Below, one piece after another: positions 1 to 6,938 of a DNA stretch of 64,000 nt (position 1 is the first letter of the stretch; the number at the start of each line of letters is the position of its first letter). The stretch is taken from the NCBI RefSeq assembly GCF_047219225.1, contig NZ_CP178208.1, positions 1,860,001 through 1,924,000 of the forward strand. Reading direction: 5' to 3'. Made by a program: the position numbers and the translations under genes. Source of the stretch: IMCC45349 sp047219225. GTDB taxonomy: Bacteria > Bacteroidota > Bacteroidia > Flavobacteriales > Flavobacteriaceae. The notes under the pieces are model-generated. The model had not been told where the DNA came from, searched no databases, and saw only the letters and a program-made list of their open reading frames with translations.

Positions 1-3000
1 GTTGGTAAATCATGCCTTAACGGGAAATAGTAATGTTTCTGGAGAAAATGGCTGGTGGAAAGCTATTATTGGAGATTCAAAAGTAATAGACACTTCTAGT
101 TTTACAGTATTAGCTTTTAATATTCCAGGAAATGGTTTTGATGGATTTGAAATCACAAACTATAAAGATTTTGTTGCTCGTGATATAGCGCGTTTATTCT
201 TAATAGGATTAGAAAGGTTAAATATTAAAAAGCTATTTGCTTTAATTGGAGGTTCTTTAGGAGGCGGAATAGCATGGGAAATGGCTGTAATAAATCCGAA
301 GATTACAGAACATTTAATTGTAACTGCAACCGATTGGAAATCTACCGATTGGTTAATTGCTAATTGTCAAATACAAGAACAGTTTCTAACTAATTCTAGC
401 AATCCAGTACATGATGCAAGAATGCATGCAATGCTATGCTACAGAACGCCAAAATCTTTTAAGGAGCGCTTTCAGCGTTCTAAAAATGAAGATTTAGAAA
501 TTTTTAATGTAGAAAGTTGGCTATTGCATCATGGAAAGAAACTTCAAGAGCGTTTTCAATTATCTGCTTATAGGTTGATGAACCAATTACTTAAAACCAT
601 AGATATTACTAGAGATAGAGCAGTTGGAGTTGAAGTGTTAGAGCTTATAGAGGCTAACATTCATATTATAGGTGTAGATTCTGATTTGTTTTTTACAGCA
701 GAAGAAAATAGAGAAACACAAAAACAGTTAGCGTTATCACATCCTAATGTAACGTATAACGAAATTAATTCAGTTCATGGTCATGATGCTTTTTTAATAG
801 AGTATCCTCAATTAGAAAAAATTATTGAAGCCATTTTTCGAACTGATGCAAAACAAAAGAAAATGAAAATATTAAAGTTTGGTGGAAAATCTTTAGCTAA
901 TGGAGAAGGATTAGACAGAGCCATAAATATTATAGAAAATAAAGTTGTTAATGGAGATAAAATAGGTGTTGTTATTTCGGCAAGAGGCGACTCTACAAAT
1001 CAATTAGAATCTATTTTAGAAAAAGCAGCAAGCAAACAAAATTATGAATCGCAGTGGTTGGCTTTTAAAAAATATCAAGAAGCTCCATATTCTAAAACTG
1101 ACTTTTCAGAAGAATATAAAGCATTAGAAGATATTTTTGAAGGTGTAAAATTGCTTGGAGATTATAGCAACAAAATTAAAGACCAAGTATTAGCTTATGG
1201 TGAGTTGTTTTCAGTAAAACAGGTGACTAAGATTTTAAATGAAAGAAATATTAATGCCAAAGCAACTGATGCAAGACAACTTATAAAAACCGAAGGTGAG
1301 TTTGGAAATTCACAACCATTAGAGCAAGTTTCGAGAGAAAATGTACAAGCATATTTTAAGAAGTATAATGGTTCAACAGTAAATGTGGTAACAGGTTTTA
1401 TTGGTTCAAATCAAGAAAATGAAACAACTACTTTAGGAAGAAATGGTAGTAATTATACAGCGTCATTATTGGCAAATTATTTAGATGCTGATGAGCTGCA
1501 AAACTTCACTCATGTAAATGGTATATATACTGCAAATCCAGACTTAGTACCTAATGCAAAAAAGATTAAAGAATTGTCCTTTAATGAAGCTAACGAACTT
1601 GCAAATTTTGGAGCTAACATACTACATGCAAAAACGATTATTCCGTTACTAGAAAAAAACATAAATCTTAGAATTTTAAACACCTTTAATCCTAATGATG
1701 AAGGCACTTTAATTACAGCTAAACGCACCAAAAAAGAAGTAACCTCTCTATCTGTATTAGATAATGTTGCCTTAATAAATCTTGAGGGAAGAGGGCTGTT
1801 AGGAAAAGTAGGAATAGATGCTAGAATTTTTAAAGCGTTAAGTCTTCAAGATATAAGCGTGAGTATTATTTCACAAGGATCTTCAGAGAGAGGAATAGGA
1901 CTAATTATTGACGCTGATAAAGCTACACAAGCAGTAATTGCTTTAGAAAGAGAATTTGAAAATGATTTTTATTCTAAAGATGTAAACAGCATTGAGATTA
2001 TTGACGATGTAGCTGTAGTATCCATTATTGGTATGGAGTTAAGTTCATTTCATAAACCGTTTAATGCATTAATTAAAAATCAAATCACTCCATTGTTGTT
2101 TAATAATACTGTAACTGGTAAAAATGTAAGCTTAGTGGTTAATAAAAAGCAATTACACAAAGCAGTAAATGTGATTCATGGTGAGATTTTTGACTTATCT
2201 AAGAAGGTGAATATTGCAGTTTTTGGACATGGTTTGGTTGGTAGTGCTTTAATTAATCAAGTATTAAATTCAAAGGCAGAAATAGAAAACAGAAAAGGTA
2301 TTGAGCTAAATATTTTTGCAATTGCTAATTCAAAGCAAGTAATATTAAACAAAGAAGGCGTTGACAATAGTTGGCAAGAACAACTTAATTCAAATGATAA
2401 CTCATATAATATTGAAGATGTTATTGATTATGCACAAACGCATCATTTAGAAAACTTAATTGCTGTTGATAATACAGCAAGCAAAGATTTTCATGAAAAC
2501 TATGAAAAACTGGTTAAGGCTGGTTTTGATTTAGTGTCTTCAAATAAAATAGCAAATACAATTTCGCATGATTTTTATACACAATTAAGACAAACACTAA
2601 AAACTAATAAAAAAGAGTATTTATATGAAACAACAGTTGGTGCAGGTTTACCATTAATAGATACTATAAAATTATTGCATGAATCAGGTGAAAATATAAC
2701 GCGTATTAGAGGTGTGTTTTCGGGTACATTAAGTTATCTTTTTAATACGTTCTCAAGTACTGAAAAATTATTTAGTACAATCATTAAAGAAACTGTAGAA
2801 AAAGGATTTACAGAGCCAGATCCTCGAGAGGATTTCTCAGGAAATGATGTAGCAAGAAAGTTATTAATTCTAGCTCGCGAATTAGATTTAAAAAATGAGT
2901 TTAGTGATATTGAAGTAGAAAATTTAATTCCTGAAAAATTACAAGGAATATCAACAACCCAATTCTTAAATAGTTTAGAAGATTTAGATAAAGATTTTCA

Positions 3001-3280
3001 AAAAATAAAGTATAGTCAAAAACAAAACCATGTATTAAGATACGTAGGTGATTTGTATGGCGATTTATCGCAAAACAAAGGTAAATTAAAAGTGCAGTTG
3101 GTTTCTATACCTAATGATAGTGCCTTAGGACAAGTAAAAGGGTCTGATGCCATTTTCGAAATTTTTACAGAGTCTTATGGAGAAAATCCAATTGTAATTC
3201 AAGGAGCAGGAGCAGGAGCTCAAGTCACAGCTAGAGGTGTTTTTGGAGATATTTTACGATTATCAAAAACTATTAATTAA
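1..3280 (+). CDS. thrA: MetX-like acyltransferase / aspartokinase / homoserine dehydrogenase fusion, 5' truncated
   Basis: Entry enzyme from aspartate to threonine and methionine. The frame is open at the left edge, so the N-terminus is missing; 1,092 residues are visible. Residues 1-285 are an alpha/beta-hydrolase of the homoserine O-acyltransferase (MetX) type: HALTG oxyanion segment, nucleophile elbow GGSLGG (Ser85), Asp228 and His261. Residues 288-730 are aspartokinase (KFGGKS, GRNGSNYTA, then ACT-like regulatory sequence). Residues 736-1092 are homoserine dehydrogenase (Rossmann GHGLVGS, then TVGAGLPLI and SGTLSYLFNTF). AK-HSD fusions are well known; the extra acyltransferase would carry homoserine on to the activated ester used by the next gene. 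The lysine in KFGGKS replaces the more usual threonine. Family assignment is strong; that the MetX domain is active is inferred from the intact triad. Confidence 0.93.
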   Translation, partial: LVNHALTGNSNVSGENGWWKAIIGDSKVIDTSSFTVLAFNIPGNGFDGFEITNYKDFVARDIARLFLIGLERLNIKKLFALIGGSLGGGIAWEMAVINPKITEHLIVTATDWKSTDWLIANCQIQEQFLTNSSNPVHDARMHAMLCYRTPKSFKERFQRSKNEDLEIFNVESWLLHHGKKLQERFQLSAYRLMNQLLKTIDITRDRAVGVEVLELIEANIHIIGVDSDLFFTAEENRETQKQLALSHPNVTYNEINSVHGHDAFLIEYPQLEKIIEAIFRTDAKQKKMKILKFGGKSLANGEGLDRAINIIENKVVNGDKIGVVISARGDSTNQLESILEKAASKQNYESQWLAFKKYQEAPYSKTDFSEEYKALEDIFEGVKLLGDYSNKIKDQVLAYGELFSVKQVTKILNERNINAKATDARQLIKTEGEFGNSQPLEQVSRENVQAYFKKYNGSTVNVVTGFIGSNQENETTTLGRNGSNYTASLLANYLDADELQNFTHVNGIYTANPDLVPNAKKIKELSFNEANELANFGANILHAKTIIPLLEKNINLRILNTFNPNDEGTLITAKRTKKEVTSLSVLDNVALINLEGRGLLGKVGIDARIFKALSLQDISVSIISQGSSERGIGLIIDADKATQAVIALEREFENDFYSKDVNSIEIIDDVAVVSIIGMELSSFHKPFNALIKNQITPLLFNNTVTGKNVSLVVNKKQLHKAVNVIHGEIFDLSKKVNIAVFGHGLVGSALINQVLNSKAEIENRKGIELNIFAIANSKQVILNKEGVDNSWQEQLNSNDNSYNIEDVIDYAQTHHLENLIAVDNTASKDFHENYEKLVKAGFDLVSSNKIANTISHDFYTQLRQTLKTNKKEYLYETTVGAGLPLIDTIKLLHESGENITRIRGVFSGTLSYLFNTFSSTEKLFSTIIKETVEKGFTEPDPREDFSGNDVARKLLILARELDLKNEFSDIEVENLIPEKLQGISTTQFLNSLEDLDKDFQKIKYSQKQNHVLRYVGDLYGDLSQNKGKLKVQLVSIPNDSALGQVKGSDAIFEIFTESYGENPIVIQGAGAGAQVTARGVFGDILRLSKTIN

Positions 3281-3281
3281 C

Positions 3282-4445
3282 ATGAAGTATTTCGAAACAG
3301 AAGCAATTAGAACACAAGCAGAACGTTCACAGTTTTCAGAGCATTCAACTCCATTGTACCTAACTTCAAGTTTTATATTTGATGATGCGGAGGACATGCG
3401 TGCTTCTTTTGCAGAGGAAAAAGAGAAGAATCTTTATAGCAGGTTTTCAAACCCAAATACATCTGAGTTTGTTGAGAAAGTATGTAAGTTAGAAGGAGCA
3501 GAAAGCGGTTATGCTTTTGCAACAGGAATGGCTGCTATTTTTTCAACTCTTGGAGCTTTATTAAATGCTGGAGATCATGTTGTGTCTTGTCGCTCGGTTT
3601 TTGGCTCATCTCATACTTTGTTCACTAAGTTTTTTCCTAAATGGAATATTTCAACTAGTTATTTTAAGGTAAACGAAGTTGATATAATCGAAAGCTTAAT
3701 TCAACCAAATACAAAAATATTATTCGCAGAAACACCTACCAATCCAGCTGTTGATATTTTAGATTTAAAATTTTTAGGTGAGATTGCGAAAAAACATAAT
3801 TTACTATTAGTGATTGATAATTGTTTTGCAACGCCATATTTACAACAACCTATTAAGTTTGGAGCAGATTTAGTAATCCATTCGGCTACCAAACTAATAG
3901 ATGGTCAAGGCCGCGTACTTGGAGGAATAACGATTGGTAAAGCTAGTTTGATTAGAGAAATTTATCTTTTCTCTAGAAATACAGGACCAGCAATGTCGCC
4001 TTTTAATGCTTGGGTTTTGTCAAAAAGTTTAGAAACCCTCTCGGTTAGAGTAGATAGACATTGCGAAAATGCGTTAAAAATAGCAATATTTTTAGAAGAT
4101 CATCCAAGAGTAGAATTGGTAAAGTATCCTTTTTTGAAATCACATCCTCAGTACAAAATTGCCAAACAGCAAATGAAGTTGGGAGGTAATATTGTTGCTT
4201 TTGAAATAAGTGGTGGAATTATTTCTGGAAGACAATTTTTAGACAAAATTAAAATGTGTTCACTCTCAGCTAATCTTGGTGATACCAGAACCATAGTTAC
4301 ACATCCAGCATCCACTACGCATAGTAAATTGAGTACAGAAGATAGGCTAGAAGTGGGAATTACAGCTGGATTAGTAAGAGTGTCTGTTGGATTAGAAAAT
4401 AGTAAAGATATTATAGACGATTTAAAACAAGCTTTAGAATCATAA
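3282..4445 (+). CDS. metZ: O-acyl-homoserine sulfhydrylase / Cys-Met metabolism PLP enzyme
   Basis: A 387-residue fold-type I PLP enzyme of the trans-sulfuration family. It probably joins an activated homoserine ester with sulfide (or cysteine) to make homocysteine (or cystathionine). Visible marks are YSRFSNPN near residue 50, FATGMAAI near 80, the substrate loop AETPTNPA, and the Schiff-base lysine in HSATK at Lys204. The chosen ATG at 3282 follows the thrA stop by one base; an upstream in-frame start at 3237 would lie inside thrA and give a poor N-terminus. Co-transcription with thrA is likely. MetZ, MetB and MetY types cannot be separated by eye; the SATKLIDGQGRVLGG segment resembles MetZ. 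Confidence 0.88.
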   Translation: MKYFETEAIRTQAERSQFSEHSTPLYLTSSFIFDDAEDMRASFAEEKEKNLYSRFSNPNTSEFVEKVCKLEGAESGYAFATGMAAIFSTLGALLNAGDHVVSCRSVFGSSHTLFTKFFPKWNISTSYFKVNEVDIIESLIQPNTKILFAETPTNPAVDILDLKFLGEIAKKHNLLLVIDNCFATPYLQQPIKFGADLVIHSATKLIDGQGRVLGGITIGKASLIREIYLFSRNTGPAMSPFNAWVLSKSLETLSVRVDRHCENALKIAIFLEDHPRVELVKYPFLKSHPQYKIAKQQMKLGGNIVAFEISGGIISGRQFLDKIKMCSLSANLGDTRTIVTHPASTTHSKLSTEDRLEVGITAGLVRVSVGLENSKDIIDDLKQALES

Positions 4446-4455
4446 TCAAATTAAG

Positions 4456-4463
4456 TATCTTTG
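4456..4463 (+). promoter_or_regulatory. Bacteroidota -7 box for the Rrf2 gene
   Basis: TATCTTTG matches the Bacteroidota primary-sigma -7 consensus TAnnTTTG. It ends only 4 nt before the ATG at 4468, so transcription would begin at or next to the start codon (leaderless mRNA). No convincing -33 TTTG was found. Confidence 0.5.
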
Positions 4464-4467
4464 TTTT

Positions 4468-4878
4468 ATGCTGTCTAAGAAAACAAAATACGGAATAAAA
4501 GCACTTACATTTTTAGCTAAACAGGAGAAAAATTCCTTAACTCAAATTGGAACTATCTCTGAAAGTGAAAATATTTCGCGTAAGTTTCTTGAAAGCATTT
4601 TGTTAACCCTCCGTAAAAATGGTTATCTAGGTTCAAAAAAAGGAAAAGGAGGAGGTTATTATTTGTTAAAAGACCCAAAGGATATTCAAATGGTTTCAAT
4701 TATGAGAATACTTGAAGGACCTATTGCAATGGTACCATGTGTAAGTATGAATTTTTATGAAAAATGCTCAGATTGTCCAGATGAAGCAACATGTTCTGTA
4801 CATGGATTGATGGTAGAAGTGAGAGATAAAACCCTCGATATATTTAGAAATACCACACTTGCCGATTTAACCAAATAA
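4468..4878 (+). CDS. Rrf2-family transcriptional regulator
   Basis: A 136-residue winged-helix repressor of the Rrf2 family, which includes IscR (Fe-S sensing) and CymR (cysteine metabolism). The N-terminal 65 residues carry the helix-turn-helix and a glycine-rich wing (KKGKGGGYYL), and Cys91, Cys100, Cys103 and Cys109 could bind an Fe-S cluster, since IscR-type members use three cysteines in this region. It lies between the homocysteine-forming enzyme and cysH, and a perfect inverted repeat sits just downstream at the cysH start site. I infer that it controls sulfur assimilation or methionine genes, including its neighbours. The ligand is not determinable from sequence. Confidence 0.9.
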   Translation: MLSKKTKYGIKALTFLAKQEKNSLTQIGTISESENISRKFLESILLTLRKNGYLGSKKGKGGGYYLLKDPKDIQMVSIMRILEGPIAMVPCVSMNFYEKCSDCPDEATCSVHGLMVEVRDKTLDIFRNTTLADLTK

Positions 4879-4917
4879 ATTTATCAGTTTATTAAGATTT
4901 TACATTAATTATTTAGT

Positions 4918-4925
4918 TACTTTTG
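4918..4925 (+). promoter_or_regulatory. -7 box for cysH
   Basis: TACTTTTG matches TAnnTTTG exactly. The predicted start point (about 4929-4932) falls in the left arm of the inverted repeat at 4929-4953, which would allow repression by occlusion. Confidence 0.6.
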
Positions 4926-4928
4926 CTT

Positions 4929-4953
4929 AAATCCTATAAAGTCGATAGGATTT
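4929..4953. promoter_or_regulatory. Perfect inverted repeat at the cysH start site, probable Rrf2 operator
   Basis: Arms AAATCCTAT and ATAGGATTT are perfectly complementary (9 bp) around a 7-nt spacer AAAGTCG. The repeat starts 3 nt after the -7 box and lies 22 nt before the cysH ATG. It has no T-tract, so it is not a terminator. Its size suits a dimeric winged-helix regulator such as the Rrf2 protein encoded immediately upstream; the pairing of site and protein is an inference from position. Confidence 0.6.
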
Positions 4954-4975
4954 ATAGATTATATTATTTTTCATT

Positions 4976-5647
4976 ATGGCATTAGAGTTAGAAACAGCTG
5001 CTAGTATAGCAAGCACAAAAACAGCTGCATTAAATAAAAGTTTAGCAGATTTAAATAAGCAATTAAAACATAAAACACCTGATGAAATTATAAAATGGGC
5101 TTTATCATTATCAAATAACAAAATCGTTACTACAAGTTTTGGTATTTATTCGGCTGTATTATTAAGTTCAATGTCAAAACATGATAAGAATATTAAAGTG
5201 ATATGGTGTGATACATTGTATAATCAGCCAAGTACTTACGAACATGCTTCAAAATTAATTCAGAATTATAATTTAAATATTCATAGATATCAATCTTTAA
5301 AATCAAAAGAAGAAATTGAAACAACTATTGGTTTCCCATCTCTTGAAGATGATAATCACGATTTGTTTTCAGAAGTCGTAAAGCTAGAGCCTTTTAGACG
5401 TGCATTAAATGAGCACCAACCAGATGTTTGGTTCACAAACATTAGAGTGAGACAAACAGCGTATAGAAATTCAAAAGATATTCTAAGTTTTAGTAAAGAT
5501 GGTATCCTAAAAGTGAGTCCTTTTTATTACTGGAGTGACTACGATTTAGATAATTATATCGAAGTTCATGGACTACCAAAAAATAAAGATTATTTCGATC
5601 CAGTAAAAGCTTTGAGTAATAGAGAGTGTGGGATTCATTTTCAATAA
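4976..5647 (+). CDS. cysH: Phosphoadenosine phosphosulfate reductase family protein
   Basis: A 223-residue PP-loop protein of the CysH family, which reduces PAPS (or APS) to sulfite using thioredoxin. The N-terminal half contains TTSFGIYSAVLL in the nucleotide-binding position, and the C-terminus ends in ECGIHFQ with the catalytic cysteine at Cys218. The CC...CxxC iron-sulfur ligands of APS reductases are absent, which points to the PAPS-specific type. It follows an Rrf2 regulator and precedes the SAM riboswitch. cysDN (sulfate adenylyltransferase) and sulfite reductase, which often adjoin it, are absent from this window. About 20 residues shorter than E. coli CysH but with the key C-terminus intact. 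Confidence 0.88.
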   Translation: MALELETAASIASTKTAALNKSLADLNKQLKHKTPDEIIKWALSLSNNKIVTTSFGIYSAVLLSSMSKHDKNIKVIWCDTLYNQPSTYEHASKLIQNYNLNIHRYQSLKSKEEIETTIGFPSLEDDNHDLFSEVVKLEPFRRALNEHQPDVWFTNIRVRQTAYRNSKDILSFSKDGILKVSPFYYWSDYDLDNYIEVHGLPKNKDYFDPVKALSNRECGIHFQ

Positions 5648-5778
5648 ACAAACAAAATTTCTTTTATGATTTATATTGAGAGAATTAACCTGATTTTCTC
5701 GACTTTTTTAAGCGTATTTATTATGTAAATAAAAAAGTATTCACGTTATTTGTACTCAAGTTCAAACACTTATTGATT

Positions 5779-5881
5779 GTTATCACGAAAGGCAGAGGGA
5801 ATAGACCCAATGAAGCCTTAGCAACCCTTTATGTATTTAAAGAAGGTGCTAAATTCTACTAATTTTAATTAGACAGATAAC
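5779..5881 (+). ncRNA. SAM-I (S-box) riboswitch
   Basis: The conserved core of the S-box is readable: P1 arms GTTATC (5779-5784) and GATAAC (5876-5881), the GGCAGAGGGA stretch, ATGAAGCC followed by GCAACC at the central junction, GGTGCTAAATTC, and a P4 hairpin CTAATT/AATTAG. The aptamer lies 55 nt upstream of metH on the same strand. No intrinsic terminator follows. Instead a 10-bp hairpin (5911-5942) covers the metH start codon, suggesting control of translation. SAM binding should lower expression of methionine synthase. Confidence 0.95.
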
Positions 5882-5910
5882 CACAAGTAAATTCTCTTTT
5901 ACTTTCCTGA

Positions 5911-5942
5911 TGACATATTAATATTAACACAATAATATGTCA
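5911..5942 (+). promoter_or_regulatory. Hairpin sequestering the metH start codon (candidate riboswitch expression platform)
   Basis: TGACATATTA (5911-5920) is perfectly complementary to TAATATGTCA (5933-5942), with a 12-nt loop. The right arm contains the metH ATG at 5937-5939. The stem is AT-rich and modest in strength. Its position 29 nt after the SAM aptamer makes it the best candidate for the expression platform; how the aptamer would switch it is not resolved. Confidence 0.5.
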
Positions 5943-6938
5943 AACATACATAAAGCTATACAACAACGTATTTTGGTGCTCGATGGCGCCATGGGAACTA
6001 TGCTTCAGCAATATAATTTTTCTGAAGAAGATTTTCGCGGTCAACGATTTAAAGACTATAAAATTCCTCTAAAAGGAAATAACGATTTATTGTCCTTAAC
6101 ACAACCAGAAGCGATTACCGAAGTTCATAGAAAATACTTCGAGGCTGGAGCAGATATTGTAGAAACTAATACGTTTTCGGGAACAACTATTGCTATGGCA
6201 GACTACCAAATGGAAGATTTGGTATATGAACTCAATTTTGAGTCAGCTAAAATTGCAAAAAAAGTTGCCCAAGAATTCACTAATAAAAACCCTGAAAAAC
6301 CACGTTTTGTAGCAGGTAGTATTGGTCCAACAAATAGAACAGCTAGTTTATCTCCAGATGTTAATAGACCAGAATTTAGAGCTATAACTTTTGAAGAATT
6401 AAGAGTTGCCTACAAACAGCAAGTTGAGTCATTAATTGATGGAGGCGTTGATATACTTTTAGTAGAAACTATTTTTGATACACTTAATGCAAAAGCTGCA
6501 TTATTTGCTATTGAAGAAGTAAAAGAAGAGCGTAATGTTGATATTCCAATTATGGTGTCTGGTACTATAACAGATGCTTCTGGACGAACATTATCAGGAC
6601 AAACAGTAGAAGCTTTTTTAACTTCTATATCTCACATTCCATTGTTAAGTGTTGGATTTAATTGTGCTTTAGGTGCAGAACAATTAAATCCTTATTTAAA
6701 GCGATTAGCTCACGAATCTGAGTTTTATACATCAGCTCATCCAAATGCTGGATTACCAAATGCATTTGGCGAATACGATCAAACACCACAACAAATGCAA
6801 GCCTTAATTGAAGATTATCTTCAAGATGGACTTATTAACATTATAGGAGGTTGTTGCGGAACAAATCCAGAACATATTCAAGCAATTGCGGAAGTAGCAG
6901 ATAAATATCTACCAAGAAAATTAAACTCAGATGCATAG
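5937..6938 (+). CDS. metH: Methionine synthase, homocysteine-binding subunit (MetH N-terminal module)
   Basis: A 333-residue homocysteine S-methyltransferase barrel, corresponding to residues 1-350 of the single-chain cobalamin-dependent MetH. It binds homocysteine through zinc: the ligand cysteines are visible in GFNCALG and in GGCCGTNPEH near the C-terminus. The N-terminus LVLDGAMGTMLQ is typical. The next gene, overlapping by 8 bp, supplies the folate, cobalamin and reactivation modules; together the two chains total 1,230 residues, close to E. coli MetH (1,227). Expression should be governed by the SAM-I riboswitch immediately upstream. The split architecture is one I know from other Bacteroidota. 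Confidence 0.95.
   Translation: MSNIHKAIQQRILVLDGAMGTMLQQYNFSEEDFRGQRFKDYKIPLKGNNDLLSLTQPEAITEVHRKYFEAGADIVETNTFSGTTIAMADYQMEDLVYELNFESAKIAKKVAQEFTNKNPEKPRFVAGSIGPTNRTASLSPDVNRPEFRAITFEELRVAYKQQVESLIDGGVDILLVETIFDTLNAKAALFAIEEVKEERNVDIPIMVSGTITDASGRTLSGQTVEAFLTSISHIPLLSVGFNCALGAEQLNPYLKRLAHESEFYTSAHPNAGLPNAFGEYDQTPQQMQALIEDYLQDGLINIIGGCCGTNPEHIQAIAEVADKYLPRKLNSDA

Noticed and set aside
5885..5904. AAGTAAA/TTTACTT hairpin after the SAM aptamer as a terminator
   Set aside because: No T-tract and very low GC; the start-codon hairpin at 5911-5942 is the better expression-platform candidate.
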